From: Darksidea phi
Taxonomy: Eukaryota; Ascomycota; Dothideomycetes; Pleosporales; Lentitheciaceae
Reading direction: 5' to 3'
NCBI GenBank assembly: GCA_030770425.1
Contig: JASJFT010000108.1
Location: forward strand, 87,015 to 151,014
DNA: 64,000 bases
Shown: one piece after another, positions 42,942 through 57,124 of the stretch
Numbering within the stretch: the stretch's first letter is position 1
How the letters are laid out: every line of letters begins with the position of its first letter
The notes under the pieces: generated by a model
Seen by the model: only the letters and a program-made list of their open reading frames with translations
What the model was told of the DNA's origin: nothing
Databases searched by the model: none
Translations under genes and position numbers: made by a program

Positions 42942-44587
42942 TCACTTTTCGTCCGAGCTGACAGTAGATGTTGTGGCGGTCTCTGCGGCAGGCCTCATCT
43001 CGAGCTCGGTAGTAGGCTTTTCAATAGACTCTGCGCTAGCTTCGATACCGAGCCCCGAAGCGGCTCCGTCTGCAGTACATCCAACCTCTTCTGAGCTCTC
43101 CCTGCCGCTCCCGACCAGAGTCGTTGGGGTAGTTGTTGCACTCATTGAGATGCCTCCTTCATCACTGTTGCTGCTGCTCGAATCGCTAATATCGGGGCTG
43201 TCAAGATTCTGCAGCTCCGGACTCTTCATCAACGCAGCGGCCACATCAGGGTGTTCGACTCCAATGACGTCAGTATCCAATCCAGTGGGCGCCAATTGAG
43301 TTTGCGCAAGCGGAGTTCCTGTCACGGGCTTGTAGCCAATGGCTGCTGCGACAGCTGCGGCCTCATCGTCGGATGGATGTCGGGAATCTTCCGTATGAAG
43401 GTTACGCAGATCAGTGTCCATAAGATGGCCGCTGCTTCCACTCTTTTCCAGGAGATCCTTGTATGCGTGTCGGTTCGGGTCCAGAGCACGCTTGCTCCTT
43501 GCTTTGTCGCGCTTAGACGACGGGCGGACCACAATTACGGGCACTGGAGAGTGCTGCAGGCAGTATTTTGAGACGGACCCAGGGAGCAAGCCCTGGAAAC
43601 CAGCTAGACTTCGGCCTCGCGTCCCCACCACGAGAATTGCTGGTTCGTACATGTTAATCTGCGCTAGCGTTAGAATTGAAAATCGCCTCTTCTGTTCTGG
43701 TGCGTACCATCTCGTCGATGACCTTGTTCACCTTCCCCATCGCAAATTCGAGGATCAAGTTGATGGCCTTGTTTTCATGGTTCTTGCCTTGGATAGTCTT
43801 CATGAGGGCCTCTGCCTCTGAACGATAACGCCCTTTCTCCACGCTCCGATCGCCCGCAAGGGTGTCGTCCTTTTCAACCACCCTGAGGCACACAATCTCA
43901 TCGCCATCGTCTACTAGTTCGTCAATGAGCCATTGCAGCGCATAGTCGGAGTATTCATTGTCGTCGCAACCACATAGGAAGGTCCGAGATCGCTTAGTGT
44001 ACTCGTAGTCCTTGTGTTTCGCAACCAGGGTGAAGGAGTTCTCTTCGATGAAGTCGGCCGGCTTATCGAAGGTGTCGAAAGAAACGCGGGGCTGGAATAC
44101 GCTAGAAGGCAGTCAGCCTTGGTTCTGGTGCACCGGAGCAACTGTGAGGAACATGCGAGGCAACCAAGCCTAGTGCTCGCTCCGGGAGCCGCCCGCAATC
44201 CGTGAGGCATACTCCGCCATGGTGGCCCAAGAGGAAGGAAGGGTGGAAGAAGAAAAGTCAAAGTGCGCAAATGAGAAGGCCGGAGGGGGGAACGTGTTCT
44301 TATGCTGCAGCTGTCTATAGACGGTGCATGTAGCGAGCCAATACTTACGGCGGAGGAGGAGGTGACGATATGCGCCGTCTGCCGCGCTCACGCTTTGGAC
44401 TGCCCTTGGGGAGCGATGCGTTGGTATGTGAGAGGAATTGAATGGACGGACGCCATGAATCGTGTGCCAGTGCCTCTGGTCTGCCCGCCGGTAGCAGCAG
44501 CGGGTTCGGTGTTTGGCTCGTCGATGTGTTGACGGCGGCTTGAGAAGCGTTCTGTGGCGCGTCCGACGACGTGGGGGAGATGCTCAT
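42942..44587 (-). CDS. Universal stress protein (UspA-type) domain protein
   Basis: Fungal protein with one Usp domain, about 449 aa, from three exons: 44587-44349, 44101-43708 and 43658-42942. The N-terminal ~85 residues are Ser/Pro-rich. The Usp domain spans residues ~90-240: RTFLCGCDDNEYSDYALQWL, DELVDDGDEIVCLRVVEKD, LEFAMGKVNKVIDEM and ILVVGTRGRSLAGFQGLLPG. The last holds the GxxG...GS nucleotide-binding signature, so ATP binding is plausible. The C-terminal ~200 residues are acidic, Ser-rich and disordered. The 247-nt second intron is longer than most here and its acceptor (CTTCTAG at 44102-44108) was chosen because it alone keeps phase. Function in fungi is poorly known. Confidence 0.85.
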
Positions 44588-45171
44588 CCTTGTATCTGGA
44601 CGGTCGCGAGGCACGAGGACATCCACGCCGACGAATGCAGAGCCCGAAACGTCCGTGGCCTGCCTTCTTACAGGCGACCGATGCTGCTGTGCTCGTCGAT
44701 GATTCGCTTGGCGCGAAGGGTGGGTGCTGCGGGGCTCGGGGCGATGACAGAGCGCCGCCAAAAGGCCTGTCGTTCGAGGTTTTTCAAGTCGCGCACTGGT
44801 ATACGGAAAGTTGAGTTGGTGAAATGGATGTCGGAAGCAGACGCGACCAGATCTAGGGGCCGCAGCTTGGCTTTTGATGTGCCATGCCGCGCTGCGACAA
44901 GTTGACCCAAACGCACGGCAAACACCCGCGGCGGTCACCTCCGCAGCACGTGAAGCCTTGGCTAGTTGGTCTAGTGCTGGACCATGCTAGGGCACTTGAG
45001 GGTGGGGGAAGACTAGCTCCTTGTGCGGGCATTCTGCTAGTACCATTCTCGAGGGCTAGTAGGACATAGATTTCACACAATATACCTGCAGCTGGAGCCA
45101 AAGTGTTATACATCTCAACCGCTCTATCTACTATTCGTCTCGCAAACCACAACCTCAGCCGCGCAGGCCGC
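44588..45171. other. Intergenic between stress-protein start and zuotin 3' end
   Basis: About 585 bp. The open frame continues upstream of the stress-protein Met to 44938 but without family similarity. It presumably holds the promoter of that gene. Confidence 0.35.
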
Positions 45172-46560
45172 CTATGACAGGGACTTGAGCTCGCCATCCT
45201 TGAGCTTGCCCGCTCCAATCAAACGCTTGACCTCGTCCTGGAACGCCTGCTTGATGGCACCCGCGTCCTTCTTGCCGGTGAGCTTCGCAGTCAGCGCCGC
45301 AATCTCCTCGTTGTCGAGCTTGGTGATGATGGCGTCGACGTCGTTGAGGGCACTGTCGACCTGCGAGGCCGGAGCATCTCCAGCACCGTGGAAGTAGTTG
45401 GCATCCTTGACAGCGCCGCGAATGACGCGCTTGTTCTTCTTCGCAGCGTTCTTGGCGGCCTCCTTCGCCTTTTTGCCCTCAGCCTTCTCGGCTTTTTCAG
45501 CTGCCTCCTTCTCGGCCTGGAGTCTAGCCTCCTCCTCCTTGGCCTTGGCCGCCTCTTCTGCGAGACGCTTAGTTTCTGCTTCCTTCTCGAGACGACGCTT
45601 GTTCTTCTGCGCATGTTCTGCCTGACGGAACTTCTTGATGCGCTCGTCAAGCGCCAAGCAGTCGTCGACAAGCTTCCTTAGGCGCGCCGTGTCCTCGGTC
45701 TTCTTCTTGCGGCGAGCGTTCTGGTTCTTTCGCTCTACGTGGCGCTTCTGATCACGGTTCTCGTTGTCATCAGGAACATCCTCATCTAGGTACTCGAAAG
45801 TTCGCCAGCTGTCGAAGTTGTACCAGAAGTTGTAGAAGTTCTCGACATCTTCCTTGGAACTCTTTTCGTTGCCGAGCTTGGGGACGGGAGTGTTGTTGGA
45901 GAAGCGGCCCTCGGCTTCGAACACCTTGCCCCAGAGCTTGTAGAAGTTGCCCTTTTGTGTCTCCTTCTTGGACGGCGGTTCAACATCAGCAGCCTCGTCG
46001 ACGGAGTCGAATTGGCGCCTCTTGACCGGATCCGACAGAACCTCATTCGCTTTTTGAATGCACTTGAAGAACTGGTCGTCCTCGGTTCCGCCCTTGGCGG
46101 CTTTCTTATCGGGATGATGCTTGAGCACCTTCTTGCGGTGAGCACGCTTGATCTGGTCTTCGGTCGCGCGCCAGCGATACTTGGTTATTCCAAGGACGGC
46201 GTAGTGGTCCTGGCCCTTCCAGTCCTTGGCCTCACGCTGCAGCATGACGGGGTCCTCTGGCTCGCTGATATCGCCGTCGTCATCGTCCTCGACCTTCTTG
46301 ACGTTCACCTGGGCCTGGATGCGGTCGTCTTCGGAAAAGGTGCGCTTGTGTCGCTTCTGCATTGTCATTACAGTTAGCATGTGCATAGACGCAGGAATAG
46401 GAAAACGTACCCTTCGCGCATGGGCAAGAAAGTGGTGGCCGACGGGCTCAATGTTGCGGTCGTTGGCATGGCTGAGCTGTCCGATAGGCTTGAAGTCCTT
46501 CTCGGCAGTCCAGCCCTGGGGGAGGACTGGGAGAGGCAGCGCAATGTGCACCGAAGCCAT
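45172..46560 (-). CDS. zuo1: Zuotin, ribosome-associated J-domain protein
   Basis: Ribosome-associated J-protein that with Ssz1 forms RAC and stimulates Ssb-type Hsp70 on nascent chains (family knowledge). Two exons, 46560-46411 and 46356-45172, give 444 aa. The J domain is at residues ~100-175 (DHYAVLGITKYRWRATEDQI, HPD in KVLKHHPDKK, FKCIQKANEVLSDPVKRRQFDS). The zuotin homology region follows (GKVFEAEGRFSN, PKLGNEKSSKEDVENFYNFW, WRTFEYLDEDVPDD). A long charged helix (residues ~290-370) and the C-terminal four-helix bundle complete it. The start at 46560 (MASVHIALPLPVLPQGW) fits fungal zuotins. Confidence 0.95.
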   Translation of the reverse strand: MASVHIALPLPVLPQGWTAEKDFKPIGQLSHANDRNIEPVGHHFLAHARRVRFPIPASMHMLTVMTMQKRHKRTFSEDDRIQAQVNVKKVEDDDDGDISEPEDPVMLQREAKDWKGQDHYAVLGITKYRWRATEDQIKRAHRKKVLKHHPDKKAAKGGTEDDQFFKCIQKANEVLSDPVKRRQFDSVDEAADVEPPSKKETQKGNFYKLWGKVFEAEGRFSNNTPVPKLGNEKSSKEDVENFYNFWYNFDSWRTFEYLDEDVPDDNENRDQKRHVERKNQNARRKKKTEDTARLRKLVDDCLALDERIKKFRQAEHAQKNKRRLEKEAETKRLAEEAAKAKEEEARLQAEKEAAEKAEKAEGKKAKEAAKNAAKKNKRVIRGAVKDANYFHGAGDAPASQVDSALNDVDAIITKLDNEEIAALTAKLTGKKDAGAIKQAFQDEVKRLIGAGKLKDGELKSLS

Positions 46561-46802
46561 TCCTGTGCGGTAGTGGGGGTTCTGGGTGGAGGGTGCGATG
46601 GACAAGAATAAATTCTGATTTCGCGGGCGGAGTTGGACTAGCTGACCTCCGCAGGCTTGGCAATGCAGGGATTATGTGCTTCGTATTCACGAGCGCCTCG
46701 AAGTTTGACAAGTAACATCTAACATTTTGAACACTCTAATCATGGCACTTTTGTAGTCTTTCAGGATAGATTCTATTCCCCACTGCATAAACTATCGTGA
46801 CA

Positions 46803-49800
46803 ATGTTTCAGGTACTACCTCTTCCTCTAGCACTGTGGTCGAGCTAATAGCGGCGAAGCGCCTCAAAGGCGCCCTTGATGCCCGGATAGCAGAGGAGCAG
46901 GCGAAGAATCGCGCTTCGGCTTCGCGGTCGCCGTCGAGCTCTGCTCCCCGACGGTCCAACTCGCGCAACCTATCACCCTCGAAGCGACCGGGAAAGTCAA
47001 AAGATGGGGACGCCAGCAAGGCAGCACCAGCCGGAAAAGGCCCAGATCCCTCAGAATTCGAGCCCGAGTTTGTCATAGGCGAGGACGACGAGCAGCCGAG
47101 CAGATCAGGGACGCCGCGTCCAAAAGAGAAGGCAGAGGCCACCGAGGCAGCTACGGGCAGCGACAAGGGGAAGGAGGATGATGGGAGGGCTGCGGATACG
47201 GAAGAGAAAGCCCCTTCACCTCCGGAAATACCCCCGGAGGTTCAGACACGTCTACGGAAGCTCGATAAACTGGAACCCAAGTACACAGGTGAATGAGCAC
47301 ACCCCGCCCAAGTAGTTTGTCTAATCCCAGCCCCAGAACTGCTTCGCTCATACCGCATTGCGCACGCTCGAATTGGTCTCATCGAAGCCTTCGAAGCCTC
47401 CCTCCGCGAAAACACCCCGTTGACTTCTATAAGCGAGCCTTCTGCATTCGTAGAATACCTAGGCCAGCTGAATGTGAAGAGTGACATGCTCATGGACGAA
47501 CTGAAGAGACTATCCAAAGAGCGGGATGAGCTCAACAAGAAACTTGAAGATGCTGAAAAGAGGGCAAAGGATGCGACAGAAGAAGTGGAAAAACTCCAGG
47601 CTCAGGCGACTGTTGACAATGCGCCAAAGGATGACTCCACCCAAACGGAGTCAGTTGCGCCGTCTTCCGCATCAAAAGCGTCGAAAGAGACGGATGACAC
47701 GGAAGAGACCGAAGAGTTCTTCTCCTACGACAGCGAATTGCCGCGGCTACAATCCCAGCTAAGAGAAAGTGAGGGGAAGGTGGAAAAGCTCCAAGAAGAT
47801 AATCAGACATTGAAGAATGAGCTATCTGTCGCCCAGGAGTCGGCTGAATCTTTTATGAAGAACCTTGAGGTCGCGACCAACAGCCTCCACACTCTCAAAG
47901 ATCAACATGAACGCGCGCAAAAAGAGGCCTCAGAGCGCCAGAAAGAGCTCGACTCTACCATTGAAGGGCTGAAGACTAAACTTGGAGCCGCCGAGAACGA
48001 TCTCATGAAGCATGCTGACGACCGTAGCGAGCACGAGAAGACCGTCACCGAGCTGAAAGAGAAACTGGATACGACGGTGAAGGAGCTAGAAGAGCTTCAT
48101 ACCACGAGAGGGGAGGAGCTCGTTGATAACCACGACCAAGAGACGCTTCGCAACCAGGTTGAGAAGCTGGAGGCTGACCTATCACAACTCCGCGAAACTC
48201 AAACCAAGGCCGAGAAGAAGAACGAGACCCTAAATGGACTAGTCAATAACCTGCGTGACCAGCTAAAAGCTGCAGAATCGAAGCGAGACAAGACTTTGGC
48301 CGACCTGGAACAAGCGAAGAAAGATCTTGAGGCTGCTTCCAATGACAACAAACCAACCGAAGCCCAAGTGTCGATATCCGCGCCACCGGCAACACCAAAT
48401 GCGGAATCCGCGCCTTCAAAAAAGAAGAACAGGAAGAAGAAGAAGGGCGCCAAAGGAGGAGACGCAAGCCCGGCTGAAGCAACGCCAAGTGAAGCTAGTG
48501 AGACCAATGGCCTCCTAAGCCCTCGCAACGCAGAGTTCTCACTGTCGCAACTGGATGACGCACAAAAGACCATCTCTCAGCTCAAATCAGATTTGGAAGC
48601 GAAGGTTGTGGCAATTCAGAGCTTGGAGAGCGAAGTAGCGCAGAAGGCTGCCTCCATTGATACTCTCAAGGGTAAGCTAAAAGATGAGGAGGCCATGCAA
48701 GAAGAGATCGAGACCCTGAGGCAAGACTTGCTAGACTTTGGTGTGGAGCATACGGAAGCCAAGGACAAGGTCAAGGAGCTTCGGGCGGAGAAGTCTGCGT
48801 TGCAGGAGAAACTCTCTGCTTTGGAAAATGAATTAGTGGAACTCCGGACAGGCAAGTCTGCGCACGAAAGCTCAGAGCTAGAGAAGAAGTCTTTGGCTGC
48901 AGAGGTTGAAGAGCTGAAGGCGAAGGCGGGTTCATTGCAGACGGACCTTTCCGTCGCGGAACAACTTGCGGCGACTCGTTTCAAAGATCTCAGCGACATG
49001 AGGGAAATACTGCAAAAGGCGCAACCCGAACTAACATCGCTTCGGAAAGAGGTTGCGGAGTTGCGAACCACCAAGGAGGAGCTGTCAACGAAATCAACGG
49101 AGCTGCGGCGTCTAGAGAGCCGAGAGAAAGACCTCAAGTCCGAGATCGCTTCGTATCGATCTCAGGTGACCGACAAGGATGGCGATATCAAGACACTAAA
49201 CGATAAGATCAAGCAGGAGACCACTCAGAGGCTTGCCCTAGAAGAGACGAATCGGAAGATTCAGAGGGATCTCCAAAAATCAGAAAGCGATCGCAACGAT
49301 GCTAATGATAGTCGCGAAGGGTTGGCGAAGGACCTCACAAAAGCGCAAAATGACCTCAAAGCATCTCGCGACACGATTCGAAATCTGGAGCACGAAGTGG
49401 CGAAGCTGAAGCGTGAAGCTGATAGCTTGAGAGACGAGATCCAGCTCAAGTCAGCCCAATACACTAGCGCACAGGACCTTATGAACAGCATGCAGGATCA
49501 GACTCAAGAGATGGGCACGCAGATGAAGGAGGTGCGCGCTAGAAGCGAGAGCCTCGAGGAGGAACTTGCGGATGCGCATCGACTCCTAAGCGAACGTAGT
49601 CGTGAAGCGGAGACCATGAGAAGACTGCTGGCGGATGCCCAAGGACGAGCTGATGCACGCGTTAGAGAGATGCAAGAGCGCCTTGATGTTGCTGTCGAGG
49701 AACGCGAGCGAGCCGAAGAGCAAGCCAACACCTTCGGCCGACGCCGCGCGCGAGAACTGGAAGAGCTAAAGCAGAAGGCCCGGGATGCCGAGCGTGCTCT

Positions 49801-50414
49801 TACACGTGCCCAAGAGGACAAGGAAGACCTAGCCTCGTCCGAGAAAGAGCTACGAAGGCAGAAGGAGGATCTCGAACGACGAGCCGCCCAAGCCAGCGAA
49901 GAGGCCGCTGAAGTTCGCACAGCCATGGGTCAACTACGTGATGCTCTGGACGACAGCGAGAAGCAGGCGCGTGATCTAGAAAAGGAGAAGGCCGACCTAC
50001 GCCGCGCATTCGATGAGACGCAAAGCCGGCTTGAAAAGCTCCAGAAGTCGAGCAAGACGATGTCGGAGGAAATCCGTACCATGAAGGCGCGAGTGACCGA
50101 CTCTACCGTGCAGTCGTCCAGATCTTCAATTGAGTCCTCGCGGTCACGGTTCACATCACCCACGCCCAAGTCTCGTGCGCCTTCTGCACAACCTGGCGAG
50201 GCAGCCAGTGGCGGCGTCGACTACGTGTACCTGAAAAACGTGCTGCTCCAATTCCTCGAGCAGAAAGACAAGAAGTACCAGCAGCAGCTGATACCCGTGC
50301 TAGGCATGCTACTGCATTTCGACAAGTACGTTTACCTCGACTTGGGCGTTCTCGTCGCTAACACTGTATAGGAAAGATGAGCAGAAATGGATGGCGGTTG
50401 TCTCTGCCAAGTGA
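46803..50414 (+). CDS. imh1: GRIP-domain golgin (Imh1 type)
   Basis: Long coiled-coil Golgi tether, 1156 aa, recruited to the trans-Golgi by Arl1-GTP through its GRIP domain (family knowledge). Four exons: 46803-46811 (9 nt, MFQ), 46859-47288, 47337-50325 and 50372-50414. The start MFQRLKGALDARIAEEQ is characteristic of filamentous-fungal members and requires the 9-nt exon. Residues ~25-150 are Ser/Pro-rich. Heptad-rich coiled coil fills residues ~200-1060 with one basic break (APSKKKNRKKKKGAKGG). The GRIP domain is residues ~1105-1150 (YVYLKNVLLQFLEQKDKKYQ, LIPVLGMLLHFDK) with the invariant Tyr, and the last exon adds KDEQKWMAVVSAK. Open frames on the minus strand here are shadows. Confidence 0.93.
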
Positions 50415-51422
50415 TGGCTTTGCTCGACTTCGACTTGCTAAAGTTTTGTATCACCAGCGGCGTTCCTTTGCTTTTTGGGTTCCGTTCCAATTACCTATTT
50501 CTGCATAGCGGCAGGTGCCACTTCGTTCTCAATGTATATTATTAGGCAAGTGGAAGATAGGTGACGTTCAGATGGCATTGTTGGAGCCGGACTCAGTTCC
50601 ACCTGTGAGACGTGGGTGCGTGCTGGCAGTCCTGGATAGTCCTTCGGGACCACAGGCGCATAATTATACTGGTTCTGTTTTAGGGAGTGCATAGGATGGG
50701 AGGGGCGGGGGTGCTTGGGTGCCGCATGGAGCAGATGTACGGATCTACTTCTTAATGGTGGCCGCATAGATTAGCGTGCGAGCCAAGTGCTGGAGGGAAA
50801 ATAAATGTCTTACTGTGCGTCTCATCCACGTGTGCGGTCCGATTTAGGTATAGGAGACACGGTGCTGAGGGGCGGCCGTAGTGGTGTCAGGATTTGTGAG
50901 GTTGCAGCAAGGCGTGGTGTTGAGCGCTCGGCGAAGGCAGGCGACGGACGCTGGTTGCCGCCGTTTCAAGCGCGCCGTTGCATCATCGCCTTTTCCTGTC
51001 CAACAAACTGCTGCCACTGGCGTCCTTTACCGCCCTCCGATCCGCTCCATTCTTCAGAGAAAGCGGCAGCCGTCCAACCGAAACCCAGTTGACCAGCTAT
51101 TGCACTTTACACCAGCGGGGTGCCCTCCTTCACACATCGCGACAGTGCCCGAGATCCGAGCGCAACAAACACCCCGCCTTGCCGTCAAGGGGCTGCGCTG
51201 CGTACTAGGATAGGCCGACGAGACGAGGGCTTAGGCCGATCGCCAGCAATTGCATCGCAGGTTGGCAGCGCGACCCGGTGCGCCTACGCTGAGCTGCCTT
51301 TTACCTCTCCGCCTCCCTCGACGTCTGCTGTCGATGCCCATGAGCCCAACGCGCCTGAGCGCCCAGCACTCTGCACAACCCCTCGACGCCCCTCTCGCAG
51401 CACACCTTGCGGCGGGGAAGCC
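50415..51422. promoter_or_regulatory. Upstream region of the SRPK-type kinase
   Basis: About 1 kb between tandem genes. It is GC- and CT-rich close to 51300-51420, as in a fungal 5' leader. Short open frames present (50805-51213, 51120-51782) overlap the kinase's first exon in other frames and do not look like proteins. Confidence 0.4.
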
Positions 51423-53498
<2,076 letters not shown>

Positions 53499-54607
53499 TA
53501 GCTAGGCTGTGGTAGGAGCGGAGACGAGTGATGATGACACGGTTCTTGTTGGTGGACTTGGTTGTACATGACTGATGATGGGCCACTGGATGACATGGAA
53601 GTAGGTACAGCATAGCGGGCAAGAGGTCGGCTTTTTCGGGAGTTGGCGTCGGATCCCCCCAATCATCAAGATGAGACTCGCTCGTTAGCTTGGTTTGTTT
53701 GAATCAGGTATTGAGCGCCTTTGTGCTTTTTCCTTTTGCGCCCTCCCATATTTTGCTTGCCCCCTCACTTTGCTAGACAGCGATTCTTGCTGAGCGTATT
53801 ATTATTGCGGTAGTCCATGGAATCGACTAATGACTGCTTCTTCTTTGAGCTTTGGATCACATGGGTTGAGGCCAGTGAGGAGGACTGGGTAGCGTATATA
53901 GTCTCTGCGTTACGTACGCTGTCTAGTCTTCTTTTAGTCTATCTATCCCGATTGAGTGAACCTCCATTACACTTTTTCTGGTTGAGTGGGCTTGTAAAAT
54001 GTGAGATCAGGATTCAACCGTGATTTTTGTCTATCAAAACAGTAAATCTCCTCGCAACTCAAGCTTATCTAAAGGGGTATTAGAAGCCGCTATCTTATAC
54101 TAGGAGCTGTGGCGTCTTGCATTTATAACGCATTATATGTCATAAAGTTACGGGTTATAGAGTTTGGGTATGAAGCTATTAGTACCTGTTGTGCTAGACT
54201 CCACGTCGCATTGGTCTCCATACCAATGTGATTTACGTTGCGGACCCCACAAGTATAATATATAGCATCGTTAGAAGGAGGTAGGACTCATTCAGAGCAT
54301 CATCTCCCTCAAAAGCAGTTCACTCTGGTGAAAGCCTTCAAAATGTTGTCCGGCGTAAAACATGGCCGCGTTGGACCGCCAAGCGAAGATCCCGGATGAC
54401 GTTTGAAGACGGCGTGGGGTGTTGGCTTGGCATGTACGACTCCGCGCGTTCCTGCGGACGTCGCAGCTGTATGCTGCGTTTGGACACTGTCATGATTCAT
54501 CGCTCCGGTCCACATATTGAGTCGATGGACAGCGCGCTCAGCATCTCCGCAGTGGCAGTGACGCAGCTCCCGACACCTTAACATCGACAACCCTACGACG
54601 TAGCCCC
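53499..54607. other. Intergenic, AT-rich with a weak foldback
   Basis: About 1.1 kb between tandem genes. From ~53800 to 54300 it is AT-richer than its neighbours. A short hairpin (CATTGGT-6-ACCAATG at 54209-54228) lies inside a weaker ~65-bp imperfect foldback, perhaps a decayed element. No gene was recognised. Confidence 0.4.
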
Positions 54608-56280
54608 ATGCCTCTACTTCCCTCTCCCGATGACGACTGCGATGCCTGCGTGCCCGATTGGGCGGTCAAACGAAGGCCGTCCGCGATAGCCATATCCGCC
54701 CTCCCCTTCGTACTCACCTTCCTCATTGTTGCCGTCGCGGTGTCGCACAAGTTGTTCCCGCTATTATCGGGGCATACGCAGTTGAAGGGTCACCATGAAG
54801 GCGCGCAGCTACCCGGCTTCGCATGGCGCGAGAAGACGTCGGTGGTCAAGAAGTTGCGCATAACGGCTCGGACGCTTGCGAGCGCAACCTTTTCCACCAA
54901 TATCGCCCTCTCTGCGGTTCTCGTCGAGCTCATCCTCTGCGAAATCTCGAATACGGTCAATCCCGCGACACGAGCGTTAGCGCTCAAGATTACGCTACCA
55001 CTACTACTGTTCCTCCTCGTCATTGCTACGCCTGCGCTTATCATACACTCGGTGATTTCGAACGCGGGATGGGAACTTGGTGGGTCGCGGAATGGCCAGC
55101 GGAGGGTGGCTTGGGCGATGGAACTCGGGGGTCTTGCGGTGTGGCTGGCAGGCTTTTGGTACTTAGGAAGAGGGCTTTTGGGGACGTATCTGCATGAGCA
55201 GTCGTACATACATGACCATACCTTCAGCGAGGGGTGTCTTGAGAGGATTGGCGTCATTGGAATAAGCCTGATGGCATCGCTTGCCGGCTTCGCGGCCGTC
55301 AGTTCGCTTTGGCAGACCTTTGGCGTCAAATATCGTCCAGTAGGTGCTCTTTTGTTGCATCAGCGCGATTCATCAGCCCCTTGTTCTGACGCAACTAGGT
55401 AACGGAGGCGGACATTGCGCGCAAGCAAGCTGGCGCAGATGCCACCAACGATATGCTTTTGACCAAAGAAAGTCGACTGCGCGCTATACAACGGAAGCTC
55501 GCGGATACACCCCAAGAAGGATTCATGAGTCGTATAGTAGGTAGCATACGAGGAAACCCAGACGTCCAAGAACGGAACGCCCTCCAACTTGAGATAAAAG
55601 GTCTAGAAACGATGCGCACGACCCTTCAAAACTCCCTTACTGTTCTCCAATCAAGACGACAAACACAGCTACGCTCACATACTGCGTATGGTCGTCTTCT
55701 CAACCTTTTCTCCTTCGTCTTCTCCATCTACTGCTTTTATCGCATTACCGCAACGACGTTCACCACTCTGAGGCGCTTCTCGTCCCCCAATACTAGTTTC
55801 GCAAATACCGACCCGATCAACAACGTCTTAGCACTCCTAGCAAAGCACTGGGATCCCACCATCGACCGACAAGCGTGGAGTCGGACGATATCCTTCCTCC
55901 TTTCCGGGATCATGCTCCTCGCCTCATTCAACAGTGTAGTGCAGACCTTCTTCCTTTTCGCTCGTGTACTACCTGGCATTCTCCACCACGCACGCGCTAA
56001 CTTCGCGCTCCTCATTTCACAAATCGCCGCAACTTATGTCATCAGCTCTGCGCTCCTCTTGCGAAGTAATCTTCCAGTGGAAATGAAGAGCGCGATATCC
56101 GATGCGCTGGGAGCGCCGCTTGAGCCTGCATTTACGGAGAGGTGGTTTGAAGGGTGGTTTCTGTTGGCTAGTGCTTTGACCGCGTTTGGGCTTTGGGCGG
56201 GGAAGAGATTGAAGGGTCAAGGGTGGGATGATGACGATGAATTAGGGAGTGGGGATCTGGAGATGGGAAAGCTGAACTGA
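54608..56280 (+). CDS. Golgi pH regulator / GPR89 family membrane protein
   Basis: Multi-pass membrane protein of the GPHR/GPR89/GTG family, which forms an anion channel affecting Golgi acidification in animals (family knowledge; role in fungi unclear). Two exons, 54608-55339 and 55399-56280, give 537 aa. About nine helices are seen, e.g. ISALPFVLTFLIVAVAVSH, TLPLLLFLLVIATPALIIHS-like, GIMLLASFNSVVQTFFLFARVLPG and LLISQIAATYVISSALLL. The conserved family signature lies at LERIGVIGISLMASLAGFAAVSS followed by W and the loop VTEADIARKQAGADATNDML. The central cytosolic loop carries a coiled coil (ALQLEIKGLETMRTTLQ). The acidic C-terminus is hydrophilic. Confidence 0.9.
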
Positions 56281-56911
56281 CGAATCCATGTGTATCATTA
56301 CTGTATCGATGTTTTCATGTTTGTATGTAGCATCTTATTAAGCGGCACAGCATATACACGGCATACAGGTATCCAACGCAAGTATTTTATCGAGTGTCTG
56401 TAATCCCGTTTGTGGCGCGTGAATGCCCATCATACTTCCCAGTACCGGTATGCACATTTCCTCGGGCGTCACCCCGGAGATACAGCTCCGTATTGCTCGT
56501 CTGAGTATGAGCATGCAAGCGACATTCGTCAGCGCAGATGGGCCGACAATTGATGGGGGTTGACGTCGATGCTTCCCGATCTAGCGTGCTAAGGTTGTTT
56601 GCGTTATGACGTCGGTCGTGGGGCGGGCTCTCAATGAAAAGCGCGGGGTCACGCGCGCCTTTTGCTGAACTCCATCAACATCTGCAGAGGACCTCGAACC
56701 GGATTGAACTCTCGAATTTACGAACAATAGACTGTGGGTACTATGCGGGCTTTGATGGTCTCAAAAGGAGATGAACTGACACTGTTAACAGACCAACAAC
56801 ACCACCCACCAAACCGTACGCCTCTCCTTTGCCCCTCCAACGCATACACAACCCTCCTACCGCCTCGTCTTTTAACCAAGCGACTTCCTAACATCGAGCC
56901 ATAGAATCAAC
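56281..56911. promoter_or_regulatory. Upstream region of the 70-aa protein gene
   Basis: About 630 bp between tandem genes. A GT...CAG pair near 56735-56792 could be a 5' UTR intron of the small gene. Nothing else was supported. Confidence 0.35.
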
Positions 56912-57124
56912 ATGTCCGCCCCCAATCCAGGCCGTCAATCCCCCGAGCCAGAGCACCAGTCCGGCGCCCAGGCCGGTGTCCCCGCATCCAATGTGAACGA
57001 CCAGGGCGGCGCGCCATCGCAAGGAAATGCCAAGGAGAACTCCGACAATACCAAGTCGAGCCTGAGCTCTAACCCGACACATCCGCTTGAGAAGTTTGCC
57101 GAGGAGAAGACGAGTAAGAAATGA
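56912..57124 (+). CDS. Small hydrophilic conserved-looking protein, 70 aa
   Basis: Single-exon frame starting MSAPNPGRQSPEPEHQSG and ending THPLEKFAEEKTSKK. It is Pro/Ser/Asn/Gln-rich and hydrophilic with no membrane segment and is probably disordered. The ATG context (ATCAACATGTCC) is good, and the N- and C-terminal motifs resemble small fungal proteins I have seen annotated as hypothetical (from memory). The function is unknown. Confidence 0.65.
   Translation: MSAPNPGRQSPEPEHQSGAQAGVPASNVNDQGGAPSQGNAKENSDNTKSSLSSNPTHPLEKFAEEKTSKK

Noticed and set aside
45955..46573. Plus-strand frames of 115-140 codons
   Set aside because: They are shadows of the zuotin J-domain exon on the minus strand.
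47500..50170. Several open frames of 70-175 codons on the minus strand
   Set aside because: They are antisense shadows of the golgin coiled coil, rich in Ser/Leu/Arg because of GAG/AAG codon use on the plus strand.
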